From: Thiothrix sp.
GTDB lineage: Bacteria > Pseudomonadota > Gammaproteobacteria > Thiotrichales > Thiotrichaceae
Assembly: GCA_008015155.1 (NCBI GenBank)
Contig: SSFA01000012.1
Location: 62,001-126,000, forward strand
Direction of reading: 5' to 3'
Length of the DNA: 64,000 nucleotides
In this document: positions 1 through 9,822 of the stretch, piece after piece
How the letters are laid out: each line of letters opens with the position of its first letter
How positions within the stretch are numbered: position 1 is the stretch's first letter
The notes under the pieces: model-generated
Database searches by the model: none
Seen by the model: the letters and a program-made list of their open reading frames with translations, nothing else
What the model was told of the DNA's origin: nothing
Position numbers and translations under genes: made by a program

Positions 1-1
1 T

Positions 2-367
2 AATGCCATGTTTGATAATTTTTCTTATCAGGGTGCAGAGGCTAGTTTACGCCGTTCCACAAATTTGTATTTAGTCGAGCAAACCGCTAAGCAAGAGGCG
101 ACTAGCCATACGGATAAGCAAGTAGGGCCCTATAGCGATGCTATTAGTAACGGTGAACAAATCAGCTCAGCAGGCACTATTTCAATGGGAGCGAGTATTC
201 CCTGTCCACCAGTTTTACAAGGTGTCGCGATGAGCACTGCTGCCACACCTCGAAGTGGTGGGGTGTCTTGTCGTTTATTTACAGTAAATGCAGATAGTAA
301 AGTGCCAGGCACATCCGCTGAGAGCCAACATACCGCCGGTATTTTGAAGTTTGTACCGGCCGAATAA
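2..367 (+). CDS. C-terminal part of a minor pilin-like protein (PilX-type), truncated by the window edge
   Basis: The reading frame is already open at the first bases of the window, so the ATG at 8 need not be the true start and the N-terminal pilin helix is not visible. What remains is a polar 119-residue segment with two cysteines, as in the globular C-terminal domains of minor pilins. It ends 27 bp upstream of a pilY1 gene on the same strand. In type IV pilus operons the gene just before pilY1 is commonly pilX, so the call rests mainly on context. Expected role: pilus assembly or priming at the inner membrane. It could also be another small secreted operon member. Confidence 0.45.
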   Translation, partial: NAMFDNFSYQGAEASLRRSTNLYLVEQTAKQEATSHTDKQVGPYSDAISNGEQISSAGTISMGASIPCPPVLQGVAMSTAATPRSGGVSCRLFTVNADSKVPGTSAESQHTAGILKFVPAE

Positions 368-394
368 TCATTAACCGCAATTGGACGCTAAATT

Positions 395-3300
395 ATGAAT
401 AACAATAAGCAGTGCGCGTATTACTTAAGCTACTTGTTGGGTCTAGTCATTGTGAGCTGGCAATTCGGTGCAGTCGCGGATGACTCGGAAATTTACACAG
501 CTGCTAAGCCAGCTGCTAATCCTAATATTCTATTTTTACTTGATAACTCAGGAAGCATGGATGAGGCGGATGTAGATGATGGTAAGGGTGGAAAGAAAAC
601 GCGGATGAGTGTTTTGCAGGAAGTGTTTTCTGATGTTATCACCAATGCACCCCCCAATTTGAATATAGGTTTAATGCGCTATGGTGGGGAGAATGGTGTC
701 ACTGCAAGCGGTGTCAGCTTTCCAATTAAGCCCATTGATGCGGAAGCACTCCCTATTATTACTGCTCGATTGCCAGCTGATCAGGATAATCTTCCAGACC
801 CTGTAGCGGGACAGACAGTACGAGCGTTTTTACCATCGGTAGTGAATAGCTGGAAAGCCCTCGGTGGGACGCCTATTGTCGATTCACTGGCTGAAGCTGC
901 ACGCTATTATCGCGGTGAGCAAGTCAGTAGTGATGCGGCTTTACCACCTAGCCATATACGCGCTGCTCATCCTACCAGCTATAATAATAATTTAGGTTAT
1001 GACGCCTGCGCTTCCTACTCAGCACCCACAGCTTGTAACAATACAGCCAACGCTTGTTATGGAGAAATTATTGAGGGTAGTTGTGCCACTCAATGGGTCG
1101 ATCAAGGTTGTGCAGAGTTTGAACCAATCAATAATGCTTGCTGTGGGTGGTCAGGTACGAATCCTAATGAAACAGGCCAAGCGACTACTTTTGAGTGTAC
1201 AGGTGGGTACACCTGTGAAGGCTTCAATTATAACAATTGCTTAGTGCCTGGGGGGCAAATAGAGGCGGAGGTCTGCCAAGAACGTTATTGTAATGCCAGC
1301 GTGACGGGCAGTGCTAACTATACATCCCCTTTAACCTCTGAGTGTCAGTCTAACTATATTGTCTTTATGTCAGATGGCCGTCCAGAAGGCTGGAATACTA
1401 TCTATGATTATCCAACATCACGCAGCGTCATTGAGAGCAAATTAGGCAAACCTTGTGTTGATTCTCCAGATGGCTATCCTTCTGGAACCTGTGGGCCTGA
1501 AATTGCTGAGTACTTGGCTAATGAAGATCAAAGTGAGACTTTAGACGGCAAACAAACTATTGAGACCTTTACGATTGCTTTTGCTTTAAATGACCCTAAT
1601 GGGACTAAATATTTAAAAAGCTTAGCTGAAGCAGGTCATTTAAAGGTGGCTAGTAACGCTAATCAATTACGTGATGCCTTACAGCAAGTGATTGCTCAAG
1701 CAACCAGTGTTCATAAACCTATTACGGCAGAGCCAGTCTATGCGGCTGCTCAACCTTTAAATACAGCAAGTTTAGTGGCACAGGCAGCTAGTGACAAAAC
1801 TAATCCTTTAGTCAGTACCTGGGCTTTATGGAAAAGTTTCTTAAATAATCCTGATTTAGCGAAAGCAATGCTCAATCTGTTTGAGCCAACTATATTTACA
1901 GGTAATGCGCCTAGTTTGGCAGCTGCAAATAATAATTTCTTCCATGCAAATAATTTAAAAGATTTAACAGAAGCTTTTACTTCGATTATTGGTCGGGTTC
2001 AGTCTTCTGCGTCGTCCTTCACTTCACCAACCTATAAAGTCGATGCTAGTAGCTATCTGGCGCATTCGGATGAAATTTTCCTACCTGTTTTCATCCGCAC
2101 TCCTAATGCGCGCTGGCAAGGTAATTTAAAGAAATTTAAATTAGAAAATGGCGTGATTGTAGGGAAAGGTGAGGGTACAGCAACTCAAGCTGCAGTCGAT
2201 GCGCAAGGTAAGTTTTTAGACAGTGCTTGGGATTTTTGGGGAGCAAATGCTAGTGGCTCAAATGTAGCCGATGGTGGAGTAGCTAGTTTATTGGACCCTG
2301 CTAGTCGGGTAGCGCTTACCAATAATGCCTCTTCCTTGATTCCTTTAAACAATACTCTGAGTAAAGCGGATTTGGGTAATGCGTCCATGACGGATGAAGA
2401 GCGTGATGCACTGATTCAGTTCGCTAAAGGTTATGCTGAGGATGGCACAGCTCTGCACTATTTAGGAGATATTATGAATAGTAAGCCCGTGATAGTGCGG
2501 GATGTGAATGATAAATCTTATGTATTAGCAGGGAGCAATGATAGTTATTTACATGCTTTTGATGCTGATACGGGGCTGGAAAAATGGGCCTTTATGCCGA
2601 ATGTCTTACTGAAAAATCTGAAGCCCCTAAAAGAGAATGCGGTTACTAAACAACATTTATACGGAGTTGATGGCCCCTTAACCGTTTGGTATGACGATAA
2701 AAATAATGACGGCCAAATTAAAAAGGATGAGGGTGAAGGTATTTATGTCTATTTTGGTTTGCGTCGCGGTGGTAGCGCTTATTATGCCTTGGATGTCACG
2801 GATCTGAGCGATGTAGCCTATCCTAAATTAGCTTGGCAGTTCACTAATACCACCAGTGGTTTTAATAATTTAGGCGAATCCTGGTCTAAACCAGTGTTGG
2901 CAAAACTGCGGGTTGCTGATAGCTCAGCAAGTTCAGGCAGTATTGTGAAAGATGTGTTGGTGATTGGCGGTGGTTTTGACCCGATTCTAGAAAGTGAAGA
3001 TGCGAGTACACGTACAACTCACTCTATAGGCAATGATGTTTACATCGTCGATGCACGAACAGGTGAGCTGATTTGGTCATTAAGAACCAATGTTGCTGCA
3101 GCCTCCGATTTAAAACACAGTGTTCCCGGCGATATTCGAGTCATGGATATGGACAGAAATGGAGTGTTAGATCGCCTCTATTTTGGCGATACCGGTGGAA
3201 ATATTTGGCGGGTTGACCTAGATGTGGATGTTAAAGACAGCGATACAAGCACTTTGTATGACTATAGTAAAGCACGCTTAAGTAAATTTGCGGAATTAGG

Positions 3301-4054
3301 TGGAACAGGCACAGACAAGCGTATGTTCTATTATGAGCCTGATGTTGCCGTCACTCGGATTAAAGGCCAAGATTTATTAAGTTTAGCAGTGGGCAGTGGC
3401 TATCGCTCTCATCCTTTGTCGGAGACTATCGAAGACCGTTTTTACGTATTAATGGATCGTCATCCCTATGCGGAACCTGATACTGCCATTTTCCCACTCA
3501 AAGAAGATAGCAGTTTAGCTGAAGTGACAACCTTAGATAGTACGACCAATCTACTAACTGATAGCACGCTCAATGGCTGGTACTATGATTTACCGAACCG
3601 CGCTGAGAAGGTTTTGGCCAGCCCCCTGACGTTTATGAATAAGATTGTCTTCACAACTTTTGCAGCGGCTGAGGGCGAACTAGCAACAGCAGCTTGCGAT
3701 GCGTCCACTAGTGTTGGGCGGGCCTATGTGATGGATCTGTTCAGTGGCGTTGCCGTGGCAGCCTTAGATCCTGAAAAGCCAGGCGAGAAGGTACGTTCTA
3801 GCATTATTGCTTTGGATGAAATTCCGGATACGCCCCAGCTAGTCTTTAAGCAGCCTAGAGCAGCTGGTGGTGGTGCTTGTACCGAGAACGATTGTGTTCA
3901 AGGCTTAGAGGTACGAATTGGCAAAATGCAGCAGGCCTTATTAGATGATACCAAGATGGACAATAACAGTAGCAATGCAGCTGATCGTCTTGATCTGGGT
4001 AACATTTTACCGCGTATTTTCTGGTTAGATCATGATGTAAATAATGCTGACTAA
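395..4054 (+). CDS. pilY1: PilY1-type type IV pilus tip/adhesion protein
   Basis: The 1219-residue protein begins with a signal-like hydrophobic stretch (about residues 10-27). A von Willebrand A domain follows, with the metal-site motif DNSGS at residues 50-54. A cysteine-rich insertion lies at roughly residues 200-305. The C-terminal half is a PilY1-type propeller region with GSNDSYLHAFDADTG and EF-hand-like calcium loops near residue 766 (DDKNNDGQIKKDEG) and residue 918 (DMDRNGVLD). PilY1 proteins sit at the pilus tip, act with minor pilins in priming, and bind calcium to control extension, retraction and adhesion. The preceding pilin-like ORF supports an operon. The stop codon overlaps that of the convergent prmC. 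Confidence 0.9.
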   Translation: MNNNKQCAYYLSYLLGLVIVSWQFGAVADDSEIYTAAKPAANPNILFLLDNSGSMDEADVDDGKGGKKTRMSVLQEVFSDVITNAPPNLNIGLMRYGGENGVTASGVSFPIKPIDAEALPIITARLPADQDNLPDPVAGQTVRAFLPSVVNSWKALGGTPIVDSLAEAARYYRGEQVSSDAALPPSHIRAAHPTSYNNNLGYDACASYSAPTACNNTANACYGEIIEGSCATQWVDQGCAEFEPINNACCGWSGTNPNETGQATTFECTGGYTCEGFNYNNCLVPGGQIEAEVCQERYCNASVTGSANYTSPLTSECQSNYIVFMSDGRPEGWNTIYDYPTSRSVIESKLGKPCVDSPDGYPSGTCGPEIAEYLANEDQSETLDGKQTIETFTIAFALNDPNGTKYLKSLAEAGHLKVASNANQLRDALQQVIAQATSVHKPITAEPVYAAAQPLNTASLVAQAASDKTNPLVSTWALWKSFLNNPDLAKAMLNLFEPTIFTGNAPSLAAANNNFFHANNLKDLTEAFTSIIGRVQSSASSFTSPTYKVDASSYLAHSDEIFLPVFIRTPNARWQGNLKKFKLENGVIVGKGEGTATQAAVDAQGKFLDSAWDFWGANASGSNVADGGVASLLDPASRVALTNNASSLIPLNNTLSKADLGNASMTDEERDALIQFAKGYAEDGTALHYLGDIMNSKPVIVRDVNDKSYVLAGSNDSYLHAFDADTGLEKWAFMPNVLLKNLKPLKENAVTKQHLYGVDGPLTVWYDDKNNDGQIKKDEGEGIYVYFGLRRGGSAYYALDVTDLSDVAYPKLAWQFTNTTSGFNNLGESWSKPVLAKLRVADSSASSGSIVKDVLVIGGGFDPILESEDASTRTTHSIGNDVYIVDARTGELIWSLRTNVAAASDLKHSVPGDIRVMDMDRNGVLDRLYFGDTGGNIWRVDLDVDVKDSDTSTLYDYSKARLSKFAELGGTGTDKRMFYYEPDVAVTRIKGQDLLSLAVGSGYRSHPLSETIEDRFYVLMDRHPYAEPDTAIFPLKEDSSLAEVTTLDSTTNLLTDSTLNGWYYDLPNRAEKVLASPLTFMNKIVFTTFAAAEGELATAACDASTSVGRAYVMDLFSGVAVAALDPEKPGEKVRSSIIALDEIPDTPQLVFKQPRAAGGGACTENDCVQGLEVRIGKMQQALLDDTKMDNNSSNAADRLDLGNILPRIFWLDHDVNNAD

Positions 4055-4899
4055 AGCAATGTAGGCGAGCGACCGAGGCTTACTCGGTCGTTACCGCCCA
4101 AATCTTGATAACAGGCCAGTTCAGTGTAACCTCTTTTGCTTAATAGCTGGATAACGGCTGAGCCTTGATCATAGCCATGCTCTAAAATAAGCCAAGCCTG
4201 CGGTTTTAAATAATAGGGTGCATTTTGGATTAGATGGATCAGGTCTTTCAAACCATCCGCACCAGAGCTTAAAGCTGAGCGTGGCTCAAAGCGCAGATCA
4301 CCTTGCTCTAAATGAGGGTCAGAGTCTGCAATATAGGGGGGGTTGGAAACAATCACATCGAATTGGCTCTCTTTAGTAAAAGCACTGAACCAATCGGATT
4401 GTACAAACTCTAGCTTAGTCAGATTTAACTTCTGCGCATTAATCTGGGCCACTGCCAGAGCTGCTAGAGACTGATCAACGGCAGTGATCTGAGCATCAGG
4501 ACGCTCCTTAGCTAATGCCAAAGCAATCGCTCCGGTGCCAGTGCCTAAATCGAGAATCTTGGGTGAGTGGTAAGTCTCTAAGCGTTCTAGTGCTACTTGC
4601 ACCAGTAGCTCCGTATCGGGGCGCGGTATTAAGGTGGCTGCTGAAACGGCCAGTTCCATGCCCCAAAATTCCCGATAACCTAATAAATAAGCAACAGGTG
4701 TGCCGGTTGAGCGTTGAGCTATTAATTGTTGAAAGCTTTGCTGCTGCTCTGGTGTCAGTTCTTTTTCAGGCCAAGTAAATAGATAGCTGCGAGTTTTAGC
4801 TAATACTTTACACAAGAGCAGTTCAGCATCTAAGCGTGCTGTATCGGAGCTAGCATTCAGCGCCTGACTAGCTACTTGGATAGCTGCACGGATTTGCAC
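4051..4899 (-). CDS. prmC: Peptide chain release factor N5-glutamine methyltransferase
   Basis: This 282-residue protein methylates the glutamine of the GGQ motif in release factors using S-adenosylmethionine. The SAM-binding motif LDLGTGTG is at residues 116-123 and the catalytic NPPY at 186-189, with the usual N-terminal helical domain that docks the release factor. Length is normal for the family. It lies directly downstream of its substrate gene prfA (12 bp gap) in the order hemA-prfA-prmC, which is conserved in gammaproteobacteria. Its stop codon overlaps that of pilY1, leaving no room for a terminator between the convergent genes. Confidence 0.96.
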   Translation of the reverse strand: MQIRAAIQVASQALNASSDTARLDAELLLCKVLAKTRSYLFTWPEKELTPEQQQSFQQLIAQRSTGTPVAYLLGYREFWGMELAVSAATLIPRPDTELLVQVALERLETYHSPKILDLGTGTGAIALALAKERPDAQITAVDQSLAALAVAQINAQKLNLTKLEFVQSDWFSAFTKESQFDVIVSNPPYIADSDPHLEQGDLRFEPRSALSSGADGLKDLIHLIQNAPYYLKPQAWLILEHGYDQGSAVIQLLSKRGYTELACYQDLGGNDRVSLGRSPTLL

Positions 4900-4911
4900 T
4901 AAGCAAGCCCC

Positions 4912-5991
4912 TTACTCGCCAGCTAGTGCGGTTAATTGATCAGCTTGGTATTCATGTACTAAAGGATCAATCACTTGATCAAGACTACCCGCAATAATGT
5001 CATCTAACTTATATAAGGTCAGATTGATCCGGTGATCTGTGACCCTACCTTGTGGGAAGTTATAGGTGCGAATACGTTCAGAACGATCACCTGTTCCCAC
5101 CAAATTACGCCGAGTTTCAGCTTGCTCAGATTGTTGTTTAGTGCGCTCGATTTCCAATAAGCGCGATTGCAATAAGGACATCGCCCGGGCGCGGTTTTTA
5201 TGCTGCGAGCGCTCATCTTGGCATTCAACGACTAAGCCTGAAGGGATATGCGTAATGCGAATCGCAGAGTCTGTTTTGTTAATATGCTGACCACCCGCAC
5301 CTGAAGCACGGAAGGTATCCACCCGTAGATCGGCAGGATTAATCGCTTGAGCTTCGACTTCATCCACTTCAGGCATCACTGCAACTGTAGCAGCGGAAGT
5401 ATGAATGCGACCTTGGGATTCTGTTTCAGGCACGCGTTGGACGCGATGAGCACCTGATTCAAATTTTAAGCGTGAATACACATTACTCCCAATAATGCGT
5501 GCAATGATCTCCTTAAAGCCGCCATGTTCACCGTCACTTTGGCTGACCACTTCAACTTGCCAGCGTCTTTGTTCGGCATAACGTGCGTACATTCGGAAAA
5601 GATCACCCGCGAAAATAGCTGCCTCATCACCCCCCGTGCCAGCACGCACCTCAAGGAAGATATTGCTACCATCATGTGGATCTTTAGGTAGCAGCAATTT
5701 TTGCAATTCGATTTCTTGCTCATCGCGGCGCGTTTTGGCAGTGAGTAGTTCTTCTTCAGCCATATCGCGCATTTCAGGATCAGCTAGCATGTCTTGAGCG
5801 GTTTCAATATCGTCTAAAATTTGCTGATAAGCACGAAAGCCTAAGGCAACGGGTTCTAATTGGCTGTATTCAATCGACAATTTGCGAAATTGATCTTGAT
5901 CAGTGATGACCTCATTCTCGCCTAATAATACTGCGATTTCAGCATAGCGCTCGTTCAGGTTTTCTAGTTTTTGGAGGATAGATTCTTTCAC
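4912..5991 (-). CDS. prfA: Peptide chain release factor 1
   Basis: RF1 recognises UAA and UAG in the ribosomal A site and triggers peptide release. The 359-residue length is typical. The peptidyl-hydrolysis motif [13 protein letters not shown] has GGQ at residues 233-235. The codon-recognition P-x-T motif of RF1 appears as PET near residues 188-190, which separates it from RF2 (SPF). It is the middle gene of hemA-prfA-prmC, three bases downstream of hemA, so co-transcription is very likely. Confidence 0.97.
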   Translation of the reverse strand: MKESILQKLENLNERYAEIAVLLGENEVITDQDQFRKLSIEYSQLEPVALGFRAYQQILDDIETAQDMLADPEMRDMAEEELLTAKTRRDEQEIELQKLLLPKDPHDGSNIFLEVRAGTGGDEAAIFAGDLFRMYARYAEQRRWQVEVVSQSDGEHGGFKEIIARIIGSNVYSRLKFESGAHRVQRVPETESQGRIHTSAATVAVMPEVDEVEAQAINPADLRVDTFRASGAGGQHINKTDSAIRITHIPSGLVVECQDERSQHKNRARAMSLLQSRLLEIERTKQQSEQAETRRNLVGTGDRSERIRTYNFPQGRVTDHRINLTLYKLDDIIAGSLDQVIDPLVHEYQADQLTALAGE

Positions 5992-5994
5992 AGT

Positions 5995-7248
5995 CTAGGA
6001 TTCGTCAGTGAGGTTAAAGAGGGTTTTGGCATTTGCCAATAATACATCATTTCCGCTTTGTGCGGCTTGATTCATGCTCTGAATCGGTGCATGTGTGAGC
6101 TTATTGGTGAGGGTATTCGCCAAAAATTCAAGGACTTCAGTCGCATCTTTATGTTGTAACATCTTTTGAGCGCGGGCTAGGACTTCATCCCGAATCGCCT
6201 CATTCTGTTGACGGAATTGGCGAATCGTGTCGCGGTGCTCTTGAGCTCTTAGCCAACCCATGAAGCTTTGGACTTCATTCAATACCATACTTTCGGCCTG
6301 CTCAGCAGCGGCGCGGCGTGATTGTAAATTTTCCTCAATCACTGACTGCAAATCATCAACCGTGTATAAATAAACATCATCCAATTGTCCCACTTCCGGT
6401 TCGATATCGCGTGGGACTGCAATATCAACCATAAACATAGGTCGATGTTTACGTGCTTTTAAAGCACGCTCCACCATACCTTTACCGATTATGGGTAAAG
6501 GCGCAGCTGTCGATGAAATCACGATATCCGCTTTGGGTAAGTAATCAGCAATATCGGGGAGGCCAATTGCTAAGCCCTCATATTGCTCGGCAACTTTCCG
6601 GGCGCGCTCAACATTACGATTAGCAATAATGATCTGGCCGATTTTGTTCGCATTTAGGTGGCGTCCGACTAATTCAATGGTTTCTCCAGCACCAACTAAT
6701 AAAGCAGTTTGTTTTTCTAATTGGCTAAAAATTTGTTTAGATAAACTGACAGCAGCAAACGCCACTGATACGGGATTAGCACCAATACTGGTTTGCGTAC
6801 GTACTTTCTTGGCTGTATTGAAGGCATGTTGCATTAAATGCGTCAGTTGGTGTCCAGTGGTGTGGGCTTCAGTAGCGGTTTGCAAAGCGGTTTTGAGTTG
6901 TCCCAAGATTTGTGGCTCACCAAGAACTAATGAATCTAAGCCACAGGCCACCCGCATGGCGTGCTGGATAGCTTGCTCTTCATGATAAACAAATAAATAA
7001 GGCTGTAATTTATGCTGAGGAATATTGTGAAATCGTGCCAGCCACGTAATGATCAGCTCCAGCTGTTGAGGTTCATGGCAATTCACATATAATTCGGTGC
7101 GATTACAGGTGGAGAGAATTAAATGCTCTTGAGCAAAGGGCTTAGCAGCATGAAGAGCCTCTAGTAAGCGCTCAGGCGAAAAAGCAACCTGCTCGCGAAT
7201 GGCAACAGGGGCTGTTCTATGATTGACACCAACAACAAAAATCGACAT
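5995..7248 (-). CDS. hemA: Glutamyl-tRNA reductase
   Basis: The 417-residue protein catalyses the first committed step of tetrapyrrole synthesis by the C5 pathway, reducing glutamyl-tRNA to glutamate-1-semialdehyde. The N-terminal catalytic domain contains STCNRTELY with the active-site cysteine at residue 48. A Rossmann NADPH domain with LLVGAGETIELVGRH follows, then a C-terminal helical dimerisation domain. The start MSIFVVGVNHRTAPV matches the family. It shares about 150 bp of divergent intergenic DNA with the TPR lipoprotein gene. Confidence 0.97.
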   Translation of the reverse strand: MSIFVVGVNHRTAPVAIREQVAFSPERLLEALHAAKPFAQEHLILSTCNRTELYVNCHEPQQLELIITWLARFHNIPQHKLQPYLFVYHEEQAIQHAMRVACGLDSLVLGEPQILGQLKTALQTATEAHTTGHQLTHLMQHAFNTAKKVRTQTSIGANPVSVAFAAVSLSKQIFSQLEKQTALLVGAGETIELVGRHLNANKIGQIIIANRNVERARKVAEQYEGLAIGLPDIADYLPKADIVISSTAAPLPIIGKGMVERALKARKHRPMFMVDIAVPRDIEPEVGQLDDVYLYTVDDLQSVIEENLQSRRAAAEQAESMVLNEVQSFMGWLRAQEHRDTIRQFRQQNEAIRDEVLARAQKMLQHKDATEVLEFLANTLTNKLTHAPIQSMNQAAQSGNDVLLANAKTLFNLTDES

Positions 7249-7397
7249 CCAGAGCGTAGTTACCGCATATACATTCTATTTTCAGAACCGCGGATTTTCT
7301 GATACGTTATGCAGGATTACAAGGTGGTCTGATGAATATACCTTTAAAACCAAGCCAATTCGACTATTAACGGCATCTTTGAATGCTGGAGTTGCCT

Positions 7398-9158
7398 ATG
7401 TCCCGTTTTCATGTTTCCCATCGTTTCGTAGGGCTGTCACTTGCTTTAGTCATTGCAGGCTGTACGGTTGGCACCCAAAGTTTTGCTGAGCCACCCGCTG
7501 CATTAGCTACTTTAGCAGGACCTTTATTACCTAAAGAGCCATTCCAATCGGAGGCGAGCTATCAGCTTTATAATACCCTTGTAGCAGAAATGCTGATTCG
7601 TCAAGGCAAAATCAAACAAGCAGCGCAACATTATGTGCTAGCAGTAGGGCAGAGCAAAGATAAAACCCTAGCTAAACGTGCTACTGAAATTGCAATCCAA
7701 GCTGGTGAGCCTGTTTTAGCTAAAGCAGCTTTAGATCAATGGGCGAGCTTGGAGCCAGATACAGTTGAAGTCCATCAATACCGTGTTCTACTGAATGCCC
7801 AGCTTGGAAATTACGACACAGCCGTCGAAGATGCTGTGTGGGTACGTGATTATATTGAGAAGAAAGAGGGGCATGGCTTTGAATATGTGGTGTCTTTATT
7901 GGCACTAGATGCAGGCCCTGCGAACGCTTATGAAGTAATTAAGCGTTACGCAGCAAAAGTGGAAAATACACCAAAAGTTCAACTAGTGATGGCTACTTTT
8001 GCCTTAAGTGCTAATAAAATTGATGCCGTGCTAGAAGGGACAGATGCTGTTCAAAAAAACGGTGATGTTGCACAAAAAGAAGAAGCTGCGCGTTTACGTG
8101 CCAAAGCATTACTGAGTGTAGAGCGCGTATCAGATGCATTGAGCACCCTAGAGCCTTATGCAAAAAGCACTAAAAATCAGGAACTCAAGTTAGAGTATGG
8201 GCGTATGTTAATCATGGCTGATCGGCGTGAAGACGCGCGTCCGATTTATAAGCAGCTTTATGCTGAGCAGCCAGAAAATGCCGATATTCTTTATACCTTA
8301 GGCTTACTGTACTTAGAGCAAGAAGAGTTCACCTTTGCTGAACCATTGATGAAAAAGCTCTTGGAGATTCCTGAGCGCAAATACGAAGCTAACTATTTCA
8401 TGGCGCAAATCTATGAAGGCCAAAAGCGCATAGATGAAGCTTTAGCGGCTTATGATGAAGCTCTAAATGGTGATTTTGCCCGCGATGCGATTGGCCGAAA
8501 ATCTGCCTTATTGCATAAGGAAAAAGGTTTGCCGGCTGCTGAAGCTTGGCTCGATGGCTTGTTTGAAAAGGCGACCATTCCAGAACAGAAAGTTGCCACC
8601 TTAATGGCGAAAGGCCAGTTACTGCATGATGCTGGCGAATACCAAAAGGCCATCGATACTTTTAATAAAGCTGAAGAATTTGGTAGTAAAAAACGCGATA
8701 TTTTGTACGCACGCTCGTTGAGCTACGACCGCATGGGTAATGTTGAGCAGTCCGAAAAAGACTTACGTGAAGTCATCAGTCTTGATCCAAAAGATGCTGA
8801 TGCACTCAATGCCCTAGGTTATATGTTGGTAGTCAATACAACGCGTTATCAAGATGCTTACGATTTGATTAAACAAGCTTTAGATTTACGCCCTGATAGC
8901 CCAGCGGTGATGGACAGTATGGGCTGGGTAGTATTTAAAAAGGGTGATGCTAAAGCGGCAGAGGAATGGTTAATTAAAGCTTATGATAAAATGCCTGATC
9001 CAGAAATCGGCGCGCATTTAGTCGAGGTTTTGGCTGTGAATGGTAAGCTTGAGGAAGCACGTAAACTATTTAAAGAGCTGAGCGCTAAATATCCAACTGA
9101 TAAGCAATTAGCGGATGTAAAACAACGTGTTGCAGATTTAGCAGAAAAAACTAATTAA
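7398..9158 (+). CDS. Tetratricopeptide-repeat outer-membrane lipoprotein
   Basis: The ORF track starts at 7383, but the ATG at 7398 has a GGAG about 6 bases upstream and leaves a clean signal sequence ending in the lipobox VIAGC, so that start is preferred. The remaining roughly 560 residues are helical TPR-type repeats, clearest near DPKDADALNALGYML and RPDSPAVMDSMGWVVFKKGD. TPR lipoproteins are scaffolds in envelope biogenesis, and a homologous TPR gene often precedes lolB and ispE in gammaproteobacteria. It lies 19 bp before lolB, suggesting one operon. The precise partner cannot be named from sequence. Confidence 0.82.
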   Translation: MSRFHVSHRFVGLSLALVIAGCTVGTQSFAEPPAALATLAGPLLPKEPFQSEASYQLYNTLVAEMLIRQGKIKQAAQHYVLAVGQSKDKTLAKRATEIAIQAGEPVLAKAALDQWASLEPDTVEVHQYRVLLNAQLGNYDTAVEDAVWVRDYIEKKEGHGFEYVVSLLALDAGPANAYEVIKRYAAKVENTPKVQLVMATFALSANKIDAVLEGTDAVQKNGDVAQKEEAARLRAKALLSVERVSDALSTLEPYAKSTKNQELKLEYGRMLIMADRREDARPIYKQLYAEQPENADILYTLGLLYLEQEEFTFAEPLMKKLLEIPERKYEANYFMAQIYEGQKRIDEALAAYDEALNGDFARDAIGRKSALLHKEKGLPAAEAWLDGLFEKATIPEQKVATLMAKGQLLHDAGEYQKAIDTFNKAEEFGSKKRDILYARSLSYDRMGNVEQSEKDLREVISLDPKDADALNALGYMLVVNTTRYQDAYDLIKQALDLRPDSPAVMDSMGWVVFKKGDAKAAEEWLIKAYDKMPDPEIGAHLVEVLAVNGKLEEARKLFKELSAKYPTDKQLADVKQRVADLAEKTN

Positions 9159-9177
9159 ATTTTCAAGGAAGAAGCTT

Positions 9178-9822
9178 ATGAAACAAGTTTACTTAGCACT
9201 GGCTTGTGCAGGTGTACTAAGTTTGGTTGGTTGTACGAGTCAACCTAAGCCGAATACTTCAGGTGTAGCGGTCAACCCAAAAATGGGTGGTGCTGAAGCT
9301 GCTTGGCAAGAGCGCCAGCGTGTTTTCGCACAAATGCAGCAGTGGCAGCTTAAAGGGCGCGTAGGTTTACAACTACGCGAGCAAAGTTGGGCTTTTGGTT
9401 TAGATTGGGCACAGCGTGGCAATAGCCAGTATGAAATGCAGATTAAGAACCCGCTCACAGGTGGTTTAATGGCTACTGTGATGGAAACAGGATCACAGGT
9501 TACGTTGAAAGCTTCTGATGGCAAAACCTATCAAGATACCGATGCAGAGCGCTTATTAGCTAAGCAACTTAAAATGAATTTGCCCCTCAAAAATCTGCAA
9601 TATTGGGCACGTGGTATACCTGCGCCCACAGCGCCTGTGGATGCTGTTAAATTGGATGCTATGGGTCGGCCTACTCGTTTGCAGCAAGCCGGTTGGGTGA
9701 TTGATTACGCAAGTTATGAGGGAAATAGTGCCCAAGCTTTACCGAGCAAAATTCAGTTAGAAAAAGCATCCGATCAGCTCAAGGCCAAAGTAATCGCAAA
9801 AGAATGGAAAACGCGTTTTTAG
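9178..9822 (+). CDS. lolB: Outer-membrane lipoprotein receptor LolB
   Basis: LolB is the outer-membrane acceptor that receives lipoproteins from the periplasmic carrier LolA. The 214-residue product starts with a lipoprotein signal ending LSLVGC. It continues with the LolB-type pattern WQLKGRVGLQLREQSWAFGLDW and a C-terminal half that ends in basic residues. Position immediately upstream of ispE, with a 19-bp overlap, is the standard lolB-ispE arrangement. A Shine-Dalgarno-like AAGGAAGA precedes the ATG. Confidence 0.92.
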   Translation: MKQVYLALACAGVLSLVGCTSQPKPNTSGVAVNPKMGGAEAAWQERQRVFAQMQQWQLKGRVGLQLREQSWAFGLDWAQRGNSQYEMQIKNPLTGGLMATVMETGSQVTLKASDGKTYQDTDAERLLAKQLKMNLPLKNLQYWARGIPAPTAPVDAVKLDAMGRPTRLQQAGWVIDYASYEGNSAQALPSKIQLEKASDQLKAKVIAKEWKTRF

